Source of the DNA: Humulus lupulus
Lineage: Eukaryota; Streptophyta; Magnoliopsida; Rosales; Cannabaceae
Length of the DNA: 64,000 bases
Direction of reading: 5' to 3'
NCBI RefSeq assembly: GCF_963169125.1
Contig: NC_084798.1
Location: forward strand, 175,179,980-175,243,979
Positions 36,168-46,966 of the stretch are shown here, piece by piece. The notes beneath the pieces were generated by a model, which saw only the letters and a program-made list of their open reading frames with translations, did not search any database and had not been told where the DNA came from. Positions within the stretch are counted from its first letter, which is position 1. Each line of letters begins with the position of its first letter. A program made the position numbers and the translations under genes.

Positions 36168-36513
36168 CATGGAGGCAGCCAAAGTGGGGAGCTTGACCAG
36201 CAGGGAATTAAAAATGGCCATCACAGCCGAAGTGCGTCCGGGAAGCAAATTGTGGGATAACATGCTCAAGAGGGAAGTCACTGACCTAGATGACTTCTAC
36301 AAGAGGGCGCAAAAGTATATTCGCGTGGAGGATGGCCATGCAAACTTAAAGGCAGGAAATAGCGAGTCCCATGTAATGTCCCCAGCCATTGAGGGGTCGA
36401 ATAGAGCACACAAGTACATACGTGCGGAAGAGGGCCATAACGACTCGCATGTTGAAGAAAGTGAACCTTCCTCCAGTCACCCTACTACTAATACGTCTGA
36501 AGAGTCAATATAG
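36168..36513 (+). CDS. Gag of gag-only element, C-terminal 115 codons
   Basis: Continuation of the frame that begins at 25686. It holds the end of the capsid core (EAAKVGSLTSRELKMAI... MLKREVTDLDDFYKRAQKYI) and an acidic Ser-rich tail ending at TAG 36511-36513. The whole gag is 527 residues. Confidence 0.85.
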
Positions 36514-37117
36514 AAGGGGACGTCATGCTAGAAGGGTCGCTGACGAAGTTTAAAATTGGACGAGGACCATCTAGCCATATAAGTCCCGACATGAGGGGAG
36601 ATCACCTCAAAAATTGCAAAAAGGGTCTCAACGTAGACGTTCGCAAAAAGGGTCTCAGAGTAGATGCTTGCAAAAAGGGTCTCAACGTAGACGTTCGCAA
36701 AAAGGGTCTCAGAGTAGACGCTTGCAAAAAGGGTCTCAACGTAGACGTTCGCAAAAAGGATCTCACCATAGACGTTCGCAAAAAGGGTATCAAAGTAGAC
36801 GCTTGCAAAAAGGGTCTCAAAGAAGGCGCTTGCCAAAAAAGGGTCTCAACGAAGACGCTTGCATAAAGGGTCTCAAAGAAGACGCTTGCTAAAATAGTAC
36901 TATGCCTAATGACGAGAGGGACGCTTCTCGCAAAAAAAAAAAAAAAAAGCGCGCGCAAAAATACATAAAAGGATAGCAAGGACCTAAGGGGTCAACATAT
37001 CCTTACAAGTAATCAAAGTGCACCAGCGGATACGGATCACCCAGCAATACCACTAGAGCATAGGGAGTTAGCATTAATATAAGTCTACCAGGAAGCCTAA
37101 AGACTTCCTAATAGACT
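36514..37117 (+). other. Non-coding 3' region of gag-only element
   Basis: Only about 600 bases between gag and the PPT. It holds the 27-bp minisatellite, an A-run with GCGCGCG (36930-36960) and no pol remnant at all. Confidence 0.8.
36614..36892. repeat. 27-bp minisatellite, about 10 copies
   Basis: Unit GCAAAAAGGGTCTCAACGTA plus GACGTTC, with the second half alternating between 'acgtagacgttc' and 'gagtagacgctt' types. Because 27 is nine codons, two plus-strand frames and two minus-strand frames stay open across it. These frames are by-products in my view. Confidence 0.9.
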
Positions 37118-37127
37118 GGGGGGCAAG
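37118..37127 (+). other. Polypurine tract of gag-only element
   Basis: GGGGGGCAAG directly before the 3' LTR. Confidence 0.8.
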
Positions 37128-38362
37128 TGTGAATGCAAAAAATTGACTAGAGCCATAGTCAATACTTACCCTTGTAAGTGTATGAATTCTTCCCTTGTGA
37201 ATTCCACTCAAGAAAACCTCTACATTACGAGGCACCCTAAAAACTATGAGGCGCATGTCAGTGGGGCGAAGGGGGTGAGAGCCTCACTGGGCTGCTTACC
37301 ACATGCACAAAGAGACAAGGGCGTCATGTGGCATAAGAGGAGTTGGGCTAAGGGAGTCACCCTCGCCATGCGAGGAACCCGAACCGCTGACCAACACGGA
37401 CACCACCCTCGCTATGCGAGGGTTGTGAAGGTTCAGCCTTGTTGCCTCACATGTGCCCCATGCCTTTCGAGACTCGTCTACACGCGGGGGAAGAGGGCTA
37501 GCCTTGCTATGCGAGGGTGCGGCCTCGTCGCGCCACCCATGTCTCGAGCCTCGTCTACACCCGAGGGAAGAGGGCCAGCCTCGCTATGCGAGACACCCTC
37601 GCTACGCGAGACACCCTCGCTACGCGAGACACCCTCGCTACGCGAGACACCCTCGCTATGCGAGGGTGTGGCCTCGTTGCGCCGCCCATGTTCCGAGCCT
37701 CGCCTCCATGTGACCTGGTTAGGTCAGCCTCGACCCCTAGCACCTTGGCTTCTCATGATACACATAGGTTGAAGCCTCCTTGGCCTAGGGACGAGGAACA
37801 CTTGGGGACACCTAAGGGGGGCGTCAAATGAACATTAGGCATCGACAGGGATTGATAAGGACGGCCGGGTACAGGTCACGTGTACTGACACGAGACGTAC
37901 GGTTGTGAAGGGAAAAAAGGCGTGGCCCTATCATCCACGTTTGAGGAGTAGCGGTAGTACGGACTTGTACGAAGAGTAGTGGCGCCACTTGAACACCCTC
38001 GACCATACACCAGAGCCAACAGTACTATGTCCTGAGCCACGACTCTGGCATTGTCAGGACAGACACCTCTACGCCCTGAGTCCCACCACTATCAGTGTAC
38101 CCGCATACGTCCCTGTCTCCTGGGACTTGTTTATATCAAGGGCCAATAGAGCCCACCTATAAATAGGCCATAACCCCTCAGGTTAGGGGGGTTGGAAAAC
38201 TGAGTGTATGAGGAGACGTTCAAGAAATACATGATTTTTGTTCCATTGTTGCTTTGGTTTTTTCTATTGATTGAAGTTCTTTCCTCCTGATTCTAAGCTA
38301 CCCTTACTATAAAAATCTTAGTTTTCTAACCTTTAATCGTTGACAAGATTTCACCGTCAACA
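37128..38362 (+). mobile_element. 3' LTR of gag-only element (1,235 bp)
   Basis: Matches 24439-25618 with scattered substitutions. It is longer mainly because of an expanded 18-bp array at 37580-37664. TATAAATAGG near 38158. Confidence 0.9.
37580..37664. repeat. 18-bp tandem array of a hairpin motif
   Basis: Five CTCGCTA(T/C)GCGAG hairpins (5-bp stems, 3-base loops) joined by ACACC. The corresponding part of the 5' LTR has far fewer units, so the array expanded after or during the last transposition. Confidence 0.85.
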
Positions 38363-38367
38363 ATATC

Positions 38368-39342
38368 CTTTCTTTCTAAGGAAGAGATATTGATCGCCTT
38401 CTCTACCTCATTTGGCTAAGTCCTTTTAACCAAGACATGTTGAACCGAAAACAGAATGACTTCATAAATTGTTGACAACCATCAATCAAACATACAATAG
38501 AATATACAAACAAAAGAATCTAGCAGCTACCTACACAAAATCTAGTAGTAAAATAAAAAAAAAAACATACAAGCAAAACCATATATAACACATATAACAC
38601 ACATAGTAAAGTACGCCATAAATGTAGGGTGATAAAGGATTATGCCCATCCTCAAATCATTTCGGTCAACGTGGGACCTAGTGGCCTCACTACACAATAC
38701 AAACGCCTAATTTCCTCTTAACGTCGCCTAACACATTTTTAATCATTAAATACTTACAAGGTTGCTATTACTAACACTCAAGCCAAAGACAACGAGTTAC
38801 TATAACAAGTATTTTCTTATCGTCTATCATTAGTCTACCATACTAAATCACCTTAGACCATTTCACTCAATTACGGTAAAACTGGTCACCTAGTACTTCT
38901 CTTGTCATTTCTCATGAACATAATCAAACTTATTTTCATAAACAAGTCAAATTATTATCCTTAGAACAATCTCGTAAAGTCTAACCACTCACATACACTT
39001 GCTATCCATAACCATATCATGACAACACGTCATTTTGACACTACACGTCTATACTTATATCGATTTGCATTTCAGCTTAACTATAACATCCCTGTTATAA
39101 AACTTATTTTCTTATCTCACTAACTAATACAACATATCTCCAATAAACCATAAAACCATCACGATCGTGCCTGCAAAAATAATACACAACGCAGCACATT
39201 GAACATAGCGCAGAGTGTTCAACGTAACGTGACGTTTTAAACATAACACAAAGCATTGAACATAGTCCGACACATTAAACGCAACACCACTCAACCCTAT
39301 TTCACCAATCACGATACCCATTCTTTCTCATATGAGGCATCC
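38368..39342. other. AT-rich unclassified host sequence
   Basis: No ORF or terminal structure recognised. Short degenerate repeats of an 'acattgaacatagc' type occur near 39195-39285. Confidence 0.4.
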
Positions 39343-39347
39343 AATCA

Positions 39348-40507
39348 TGTTATATTATTTTATAATATAATGTTTTTCATTAAATAAATGTGACAAAGAG
39401 TGTCACATATTGTAACATATAATAGAGAGTTATAATATTTAGATATATGAGAAATATCCAAATATATAACATATTTAGTGTTACAAATTCAGCTACAAAA
39501 TTGTAACTTCCAAATATTACCCTTTATTGTGTAAATTTGTTGTTACACAATATTGAGATGAATTTCTTAAAGCCATATATGAAATCATTGTTAGAGATAT
39601 GATTTTAACCCCAATAATGTGTTTTGGAGGTAACAAAATCAATTGGGAGGGTGTTGGAACCGTTTGCAAAAACAACACAAAAATATGTGCTAAAAATGGT
39701 CAGTGACCGCGACCACATGATGTTGGTGGCCGCGGCCTGTTGGACAGAGAGCAGTGGCCGCAACAGCTGATGTCAATGGCTACGGCCACATGTGCATTTT
39801 CTAACCAAATATTTTCAGTTTTTCCAATCTTTTTGAACGGTTCCAAAAACCCAAATAACTCCCAAATCTCACTTTTAACTCCATAAACATCCAATTAATC
39901 ATTGGTAACAGCCATTGGGTTGGTGGAATTTGAAATTCAAAGGGTGTCTCTAAACTCTATAAATAGGAGCCTATTGCTCATTTGAAAGACACATTTTTTT
40001 CTATCCACTAGAGCACTTGGCTAGAAACTCCTGGAGGCTTGATTATTCCAGAAAGAATTTCCAAAATGTGTGAAAGATCCCTTAGTGCTTGAGTTAGGGG
40101 GAAATAAGCTTCTGGACAAAGGCTTCAAATGTTATTCAAGTTGGTGATCCCCAACACTCTTCACATTGGTAGTGTGAGTGGGATTTGTTTGTCTTTTGTT
40201 TCTTGTACTTTTCTTTTATTCTATTGCTTTTCATCATCATATTCTTCTTCTCTATTTACTTGTATTTCTTGTTTAGTGTTGTAATCTTTTCTTTTCTTTT
40301 TTGTTACAAACACTTTTGCTTTATTTGTATCTTTTGCTTAGAGTTGTATTTCACCATTCTCTTATTCTAATCCTTCTCTTATTTATTTGTATTTTCAGTT
40401 ATAGAGTTGTAACACTATTTAATAAATTTAAAGTTTATTTGTAATATTTTGTCTAGAGTTTTATTTTCTTAACAATTTTCATTGAGGCAAATATATTTTT
40501 CCTAACA
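39348..40507 (+). mobile_element. 5' LTR of Copia element (1,160 bp)
   Basis: TATAAATAG at 39958-39966. GC-rich GGCCGCGGCC-type words (39700-39790) lie about 170-260 bases upstream of the TATA box in otherwise AT-rich DNA. No standard TGGTATCAGAGC primer site follows the LTR. Confidence 0.88.
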
Positions 40508-40536
40508 TTCAAAAGCTTAACCCTTTGTTTGTTTGA

Positions 40537-40804
40537 ATGGAAGGTGAGACCATCAAGATTATGAATCAAGACCTAGTGAGGTTGGATAGGTTTCATTGAT
40601 CCAATTTCACTAGATGGAAAGACAAGGTGAGATTCCTTTTGACCAATCTCAAAATCGCCTACATTCAAGAGTCCACTCTAGAACCCCTCCCAAGGCCATC
40701 TGACAAGGACACTCCTTAAGAGGTGGAGAAAAGAAGGAAGAGGGTTGAGGACAATCTCTTTTGTAAGGGTTATATCCTCAACGCACTTTCCGATAGGCTA
40801 TATG
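40537..40804 (+). pseudogene. Copia gag, N-terminal part
   Basis: ATG at 40537 (MEGETIKIMNQD). It continues through LDRFH-stop-SNFTRWKDKVRFLLTNLKI and ILNALSDRLY, the Copia gag N-terminal region. Two stops are present (one after RFH, one in place of a Glu-like codon after DKDTP). The frame is cut at 40804 by the LTR-like insertion. Confidence 0.8.
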
Positions 40805-42641
40805 TGTTAGGAAAACTTATACAGGACCTTTATTTATTTTCAAGTATATCTAATATTAAACAAATTAATACGAGATAGCCTAAAAGATGTTTCTAAAATT
40901 GAATTAAAAGAGAAACAAAGAATAGAATACTTACAGTATACGCAACGGAATGAAAGAGTCCTTCCTTCAGTATCTCTAACTCTTGCATCCTCTCTGTCGC
41001 AGAGTATTATCAAGAAACTGAACCGATCTTCTATTTTCTTCACAATCTTCCAATGTATCCTTAGAATCACCTAGACTAGTGTGGGAAATTCTCAACACAT
41101 GATATAGATATAGAGAGAAGAAGAGATAATAGCAAAGAGGCTTAGAAAAGGACTTGTGTTTAGAGAGAGTCTAAAACTATTAGAAAACTAGTGATTAAAC
41201 TTCTGTTTTGACTTCTCTCTAAGCACTCCTTTTATAAACTCAATTAGGTCATTTAATTTAATTAAAAAATCAATAAAATAATAGCCATTTTAAATCCCTA
41301 GGTCGAAATTACCATGGGCTTTAGCCCCGTAAAATTTCCCATTTGATTATAAGCCCATTGGACTTAAAATCAAGGCATGTATTATTTTCTATTGATTTAA
41401 TTAATTATGTAATTATTTAAATCCTTTATTAAATTAATTATTTATAATTTGAACCTTGATTTAAACTTATTTATTAATTTAGATACCAATTTATCTTAAT
41501 TAATAAATCTGCCATAATTTCTCTTTTCTTCTCAAAATTACCCAACTCTGTGAAACTATCTAAATTTGACCTGGTCAACTTTGATAATTAAATCAATTAA
41601 TTGAGACTATCTAGATGATTTTATCCAAGGTACAATGGGGACCATGGGTCTATGAAATCAAGCTCCAATAAGTTATCATAAATCTAACAAATAAATTTAC
41701 TAACTTATTAATTCCTCGTGACTCCACTATAGACTCGGAACTCCACTCTTGAATTCATAGAACGCTCTATAACAAATATAGATATACTATTAATTATTCA
41801 TTTTTACAACCATAATTGTCACTCAATCCTCTATAGACGATCTACAATGAGATAGGACTAAAATATCATTTTACCCTTCATTGTATTTTATCCTTAAAAC
41901 ACTTAGTTCCTTGTAAATGATATTTCAGTAAACTAATTTAATTACTGAAATGAGATCTATATCATTTAACACCTTGAACCAAACTAAAAGGAAACCATCG
42001 TTTCACTTCTTCATCAGAAGCTATAGATGTTCATATCTATGATTAACACTCCCACTCAATTATACTACCGAGTTCCCAAGATGTAAGTATGGGCTAGTCT
42101 GTAGGGTAAGCTGGTAACGAACAAGTCCAAGAACTCAAATAATATTATCAGTTAGAATACTAACCACTCAGAATTGAGACTGAATTGACCTATGGTCAAC
42201 TATATGATATGACTAGAATAGATAATAACGGTATGTTTACTTATCTTATCAACTGTCAATATCGGTCCAGTTCGATGTAACAAATACATTCGATCTTATC
42301 TACTTTGTTAATGTTCTAGAAAGAATATAAAACTGTAATGTGTAAGTAGATCATATCGTAGATTGGCAAGTCAGTGTAAATCCGGTGCACTGACTAATCT
42401 TAGGACTAACTTATTTTGAAAATATAACCATATTTATATTCCACTGTGATTATGTCAATATAAATAAGATTAGCTATATGCTTGGGATTTAATAGAAGTT
42501 TATATTAAACAAATAATCATGAAAATAAAACATGTGAGCAAAGTGATTAACAAAGTAAAAAAAATGATTTGTATTCTTTTATTGATAATAAAATAAGATT
42601 ACAAAGAATTTGAGTTTTAATTAGAGCATAAAATCGCAACA
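40805..42641 (-). mobile_element. LTR-like insertion (1.84 kb) in Copia gag
   Basis: TGTTAGGAAAAC...ATCGCAACA, with TG/CA ends. It separates SDRLY from TDTKSAKDIWDALE of the same gag, so the insertion limits are clear. A minus-strand TATA (TTTATAAAAGG near 41230) suggests minus orientation. No coding sequence, PBS or PPT is seen, so it looks like a solo LTR. Only ATG is shared at the two edges; a proper 5-bp TSD is not visible. Confidence 0.65.
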
Positions 42642-43192
42642 ATGTAATCTCTACACCGATACCAAATCGGCAAAGGATATATGGGACGCACTTGAGACAA
42701 AGTTCAACGCGGAAGAGGAAGGTACCAAAAGGTTTTTGATATCACAATACTTTGATTTCAAATTTTTTGGTGATAAACCTATTCTTTCTCAAATACATGA
42801 ATTGCAAATAAGTGTTAAAGATTGAGCTTCCAAAGGCCTTTCAAGTTGGTGCTATAGTGGCTAAATTACCACCAACTTGGAAGAGCTATAGGAAAAGAAT
42901 CCTTCATAAAAATGAGGATTATTCTTTGGAGGAAGTCCAAAAACATATTTGAATCGAGGAGGAATTGATATGTAGAGATAAACATGTGGAGGGGTCTAGT
43001 GGAGAGACTTCTAAAACAAATGCGATGTCACAACCAAAACTTCCCAAAAACAAAGGGAAAAAGGGTAACGATAAATCCTTGGGTCCAAGAACCAACCCAA
43101 ACAAGTTTAAGGGTGAGAAAGGTCCTTGCTTTATGTGTGGGAAAAAGGGACACTATGCTAGAGAGTGTAGGTATAGAAAAGACCAACAATGA
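42642..43192 (+). pseudogene. Copia gag, C-terminal part with zinc knuckle
   Basis: Resumes at TDTKSAKDIWDALETKF, passes several stops and frameshifts (42820-42960), and ends with the CCHC knuckle CFMCGKKGHYAREC at about 43129-43170, preceded by a Lys-rich segment. Confidence 0.82.
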
Positions 43193-44631
43193 CCTAAAGT
43201 GAACGCAACTCAAGAGGAAAACATAGTTGCTACCCTTAGTGAGGTGAATGCGGTCCAAGGCAAGGTGAAAGGGTGGTGGAATGATACATGTGCCATTGTC
43301 CATGTCACCATGAAAATCATTGTTCAATACCTTAGAAGAGTCAAAGGGAAACCATGAAAGTCAAATGGGCAGTGAGGGCAAATCCAATGTACTTGGAAAA
43401 GGTACCATTGAAGTCTTTTTCACTTCCGGCAAGAAAGTTACATTAGTGAATGTACTTTATGTTCCCAAAATTAGTAGAAACTTGGTAAGTGGTAATTTGT
43501 TTGGCAAGTCTAGCATTAAAGTCATTTTTGAGTCCGGTAAACTTATTCTTACCAAATCAAATGTATTTTTGGGAAAGGGGTACTCTTGGGAGGGTATGGT
43601 TAAATTGTGCACCAATGATGTAACTTTCAATGTTATCAATAAAAATGCTAATTCCGTGTATATAGTTAAGTATGATTCTGTATTTTTGTGGCATCTTAGA
43701 CTATCTCATATAGGTTTTTCAACCATAAAATGAGTAGTAAAAATGTGGTATGATTGCATGCAATATTAAAATCTATGGTAAATGTGAAACATGTGTTAAG
43801 GCACAAATGATTAAGAAACCATTTCCTAGTGTAGAAATATCATCTAGTTTACTAGATTTTATCCATAGTGATCTTTGTGAATTAAATGGTGTTTTAACTA
43901 GAGGTGGTAAAAGGTATTTTCTTACTTTTATAGATAATTTTAGTAGATATACCTATGTGTTTCTTTTAAAGCATAAAGATGAAACTTTTGATGCTTTTAA
44001 ATTATATAAATTAGAAGTTCAAAATCAACTAAATAAAAAGATTAAGGTGCTAAGAAGTGATAGAGGATGAGAGTACTTCTCTAATGAATTCAATACATTT
44101 AGTGAATAAAATTGTATAAGTCATGAGTGCACCACACCTTATCCACCACAACACAATGGTGTTGCTGAAAGGAAAAATAGGACTTATCTTGCGCTGATAA
44201 ATTCTATGTTTGTGTTTTCTAAGTTGAACTTCAACTTATGGGGTGAAGCATTATTAACCGCTTGTCACATTCTTAATTGAATACCGATGAAGAAAAATGA
44301 GATATCTCCATATGAGTTATGGAAAGGAAGAAAACCCAACATAGGGTACTTTAAAGTGTGGGGGTATCTTGCATATTGCAAGAAAAACGAACCTAATAGA
44401 AAAAAGTTAGGTTCAAGAGCCATAAAGTGTGATTTTGTTGGTTATGCCAATAATAGTAAAGATTATAGGCTATTAGACTTAGAGTCTAATATTGTGATTG
44501 AATCTAGAGAAGTTGAATTTTTCGAGAACATGTTATGTGACAACAATTCTCAAGCTTCAACATATCTAAAAGAAAATTTGTTATATGAGAACAATTGTCA
44601 AGCTTCTACATCCAAAGTTAATTCTCAATAG
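43193..44631 (+). pseudogene. Copia protease and integrase, broken
   Basis: The protease site reads DTCA near 43285 where DTGA is expected, so a key Gly is lost. After a frameshift, YVPKISRNLVSGNLF follows, then the HHCC zinc domain (WHLRLSH near 43690; CETC near 43790). The integrase core has FIHSDLCEL, FLTFIDNFSRYTYVFLL, LRSDRG and HNGVAERKNRT, and the segment up to NEISPYELWKGRKP, FKVWGYLAY and CDFVGYA. Stops lie at 43731, 44068, 44108 and 44278. Confidence 0.86.
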
Positions 44632-44709
44632 GAGAATTCTCAAAAGAATGTAAAGCAACCCTTTGAACATAGAAGAATTCAAAGGCTTAAAAAAGGGAAA
44701 AGTCTAGTA

Positions 44710-46358
44710 GTGGATGAGATAGATTCTCAACAAATTTCATTCTACACGATAGAAGGAAATAGAGAGGAAGTCATTAGGAAAATTCCTATTGTACTTCTCA
44801 TTGAAGATGATCCTAAGACTTATAGAGAAGCTATGCAATCAAGAGATAGTTCATTTTGGAAAGAAGCCATCAATGATGAGATGGATTTCATTCTTTCCAA
44901 CATTTGGGAATTGGTAGATCTCCCACCAGGGTCTAAGCCAATTGGGTGTAAGTGGGTATTTAGGAGAATATACCACATTGATGGCACTATCCAAACATTT
45001 AAAGATAGATTAGTAGCTATAGGATTTAGGTAAAAAGAGGGTATCGATATTTCGATACCTATGCGCTTGTTGCTAGAACAACTTCTATAAGAATTTTGTT
45101 CGCTTTAGCTTCTATACACAACTTGTATGTTCATCAAATGGATGTCAAAATGACATTACTTAATGGTGACCTCAATGAGGAGGTTTATATGGAACAACCC
45201 AAAGGGTTTGTCCTACCAAAATATGAACATAAAGTGTTTTGACTTGTAAAATCCTTATATGGATTGAAACAAGCTCCAAAGCAATGGCATGAGAAATTTG
45301 ATCAAGCCATCATGTCTAATGGGCTTAGACATAACAATGGAGACAAGTGTTTGTATTCCAAAACTTGTAAGGGATATGTGATCATTGTTTGCTTATATGT
45401 GGATGACAGACTTATTATAAGTGATAGCATGAAAGGGATAGAAGAAACGAAGAGATTTCTATCATCAACCTTCAAGATGAAAGATCTTGGAGAAGTTGAC
45501 ACCATACTTGGTATCAAAGTTAAGAAACATAGTGGGGGTTTTGCATTAGGGCAATCCCACTACGTTGAGAAAGTATTGAACAAATTTCACCATCTCAAGG
45601 TTAAAGATGCTAATACTCCATTCGATCATAGTGTAAAACTAGAGAATAATGAAGGAAGAGCGGTGGCTCAATTGGAATACGCTAGTGCTATAGGGAGTCT
45701 AATGTACGCTGCCTAATGTACTAGACCTGATATAGCATTTGCGGTTAGTAAACTTAGTAGGTTTACAAGTAATCCAAGTGTGGATCACTGGAAGGTGATT
45801 GGAAGAGTCCTAGGTTATCTCAAGAAAACCAAAGGATTAAGCCTTCACTACTCCAAATTTCCTTCAATCTTAGAATGATATACTGATGTAAGTTTGATAT
45901 CCAATCTTGGTGACAACTTGTCCACAATTGGTTGGGTATTTACACTTGGTGGGGGTGCAATTTCTTGGGGTTCCAAGAAACAAACCTGTATATCTCATTC
46001 CACTATGGAAGCAGAGTTTATAGCTCTAGCTGCTACTGGCAAAGAGGTCGAATGGTTAAGGGGTTTGTTGATAGAGATACCCCTAATCAAAGAGAATGTA
46101 TCCACTATATCGATACATTGTGATAGCCAAGCGACATTGGCTAGAGCACACAGCGGAGTGTATAATGGGAAGTCTAGACACATTAGTCTAAGATATGGAT
46201 ATGTAAGAGAATTGATTCAAAGAGGAGTCATCTCAATGTCTTATGTTAGAACAAGTGAAAATCTGGCAGATCCTTTCACTAAGCCACTAACGAGGGATTT
46301 AGTGGCTACATCATCTCGATGGATGGGACTTAAACTCCCTAAAGATATTCACGATTGA
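44710..46358 (+). pseudogene. Copia reverse transcriptase-RNase H, broken
   Basis: RT begins with SFWKEAINDEMDFILSNIWELVDLP. It continues with QMDVKMTLLNGDLNEEVYMEQPKGF, SLYGLKQAPKQWHEKFD and the YVDD box (near 45400). RNase H ends with [34 protein letters not shown] and the terminal [12 protein letters not shown]. Stops at about 45031, 45241, 45714 and 45877. The lineage within Copia is not assigned. Confidence 0.9.
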
Positions 46359-46957
46359 TGGTAACCTATCTTAACACTAGTTATTCAACTAGTGTTAGGT
46401 TCAATAGGTAACAACGAGTCAATCAAGTGAATATTAGTTGTACTCAAAACAAGTCCCATCTAAGATGTTGAGTACTTGTGAATTACCAAGTTAAGGGTTA
46501 AAACCGAAAGGTTTTTTAATAGAATTCAGTCTTATGAAGACAAGTATTTTTGGTAACAAAATACTGTAAGAATTCTACCTATATGGACCTAGGGGTGGTG
46601 CCGCCTCTCATGAGAATTGGGAGTATTCTCAAGAACGTCCATGAATGGAAAGTGCACATGGCCATTAACGGTGCAAAATGATACATAGAGGTCTCAAGTG
46701 AACATCGCAAAGGTGTGTGTGTTATCACTGATTTGTTATCATGAAAAAATTGTTCAATGCCTAGTGCAAACAATTTTTTGACAAATTTTGTGATAATTAC
46801 ACTATAGTAAAGTTCAAGTTGAAAAATAATTTATTTCATGAACCAATGCAATGAATCCTATAAGAGAGAGTTCTTATTTAATCACGTGGGGGATAAGTTA
46901 TATTTCAAATATAATGATTGATTAAATAAGTGTTACAATAGATAACTATTTAATCTA
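46359..46957 (+). other. Copia 3' untranslated region
   Basis: About 600 bases between RNase H and PPT; AT-rich, no ORF of note. Confidence 0.7.
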
Positions 46958-46966
46958 GTGGGGGAA
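46958..46966 (+). other. Polypurine tract of Copia element
   Basis: GTGGGGGAA abutting the 3' LTR. Confidence 0.75.

Larger units (their letters stand above)
24439..38362 (+). mobile_element. Non-autonomous gag-only LTR retrotransposon (TR-GAG type)
   Basis: LTRs at 24439-25618 and 37128-38362, PBS at 25622 and PPT at 37118. Flanking 5-mers are ACATC (24434-24438) and ATATC (38363-38367), a TSD with one change. After removing the nested Tekay element it is about 4.7 kb, and its only gene is a Tat-like gag. There is no protease, RT, RNase H or integrase and no room for them. It must have used proteins of an autonomous relative; gag-only elements of this sort are known as TR-GAGs. Confidence 0.88.

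Noticed and set aside
36525..36892. KKG-repeat 'proteins' over the minisatellite
   Set aside because: A 27-bp period keeps several frames open by itself, with no start context or conserved domain.
36614..36892. CRISPR-like array of regular direct repeats
   Set aside because: There are no unique spacers, the repeats are contiguous, and the genome is a plant's.
40185..40370. Hydrophobic 61-residue ORF, possibly a membrane peptide
   Set aside because: It is a T-rich low-complexity stretch inside the Copia LTR; the matching part of the other LTR gives a different peptide.
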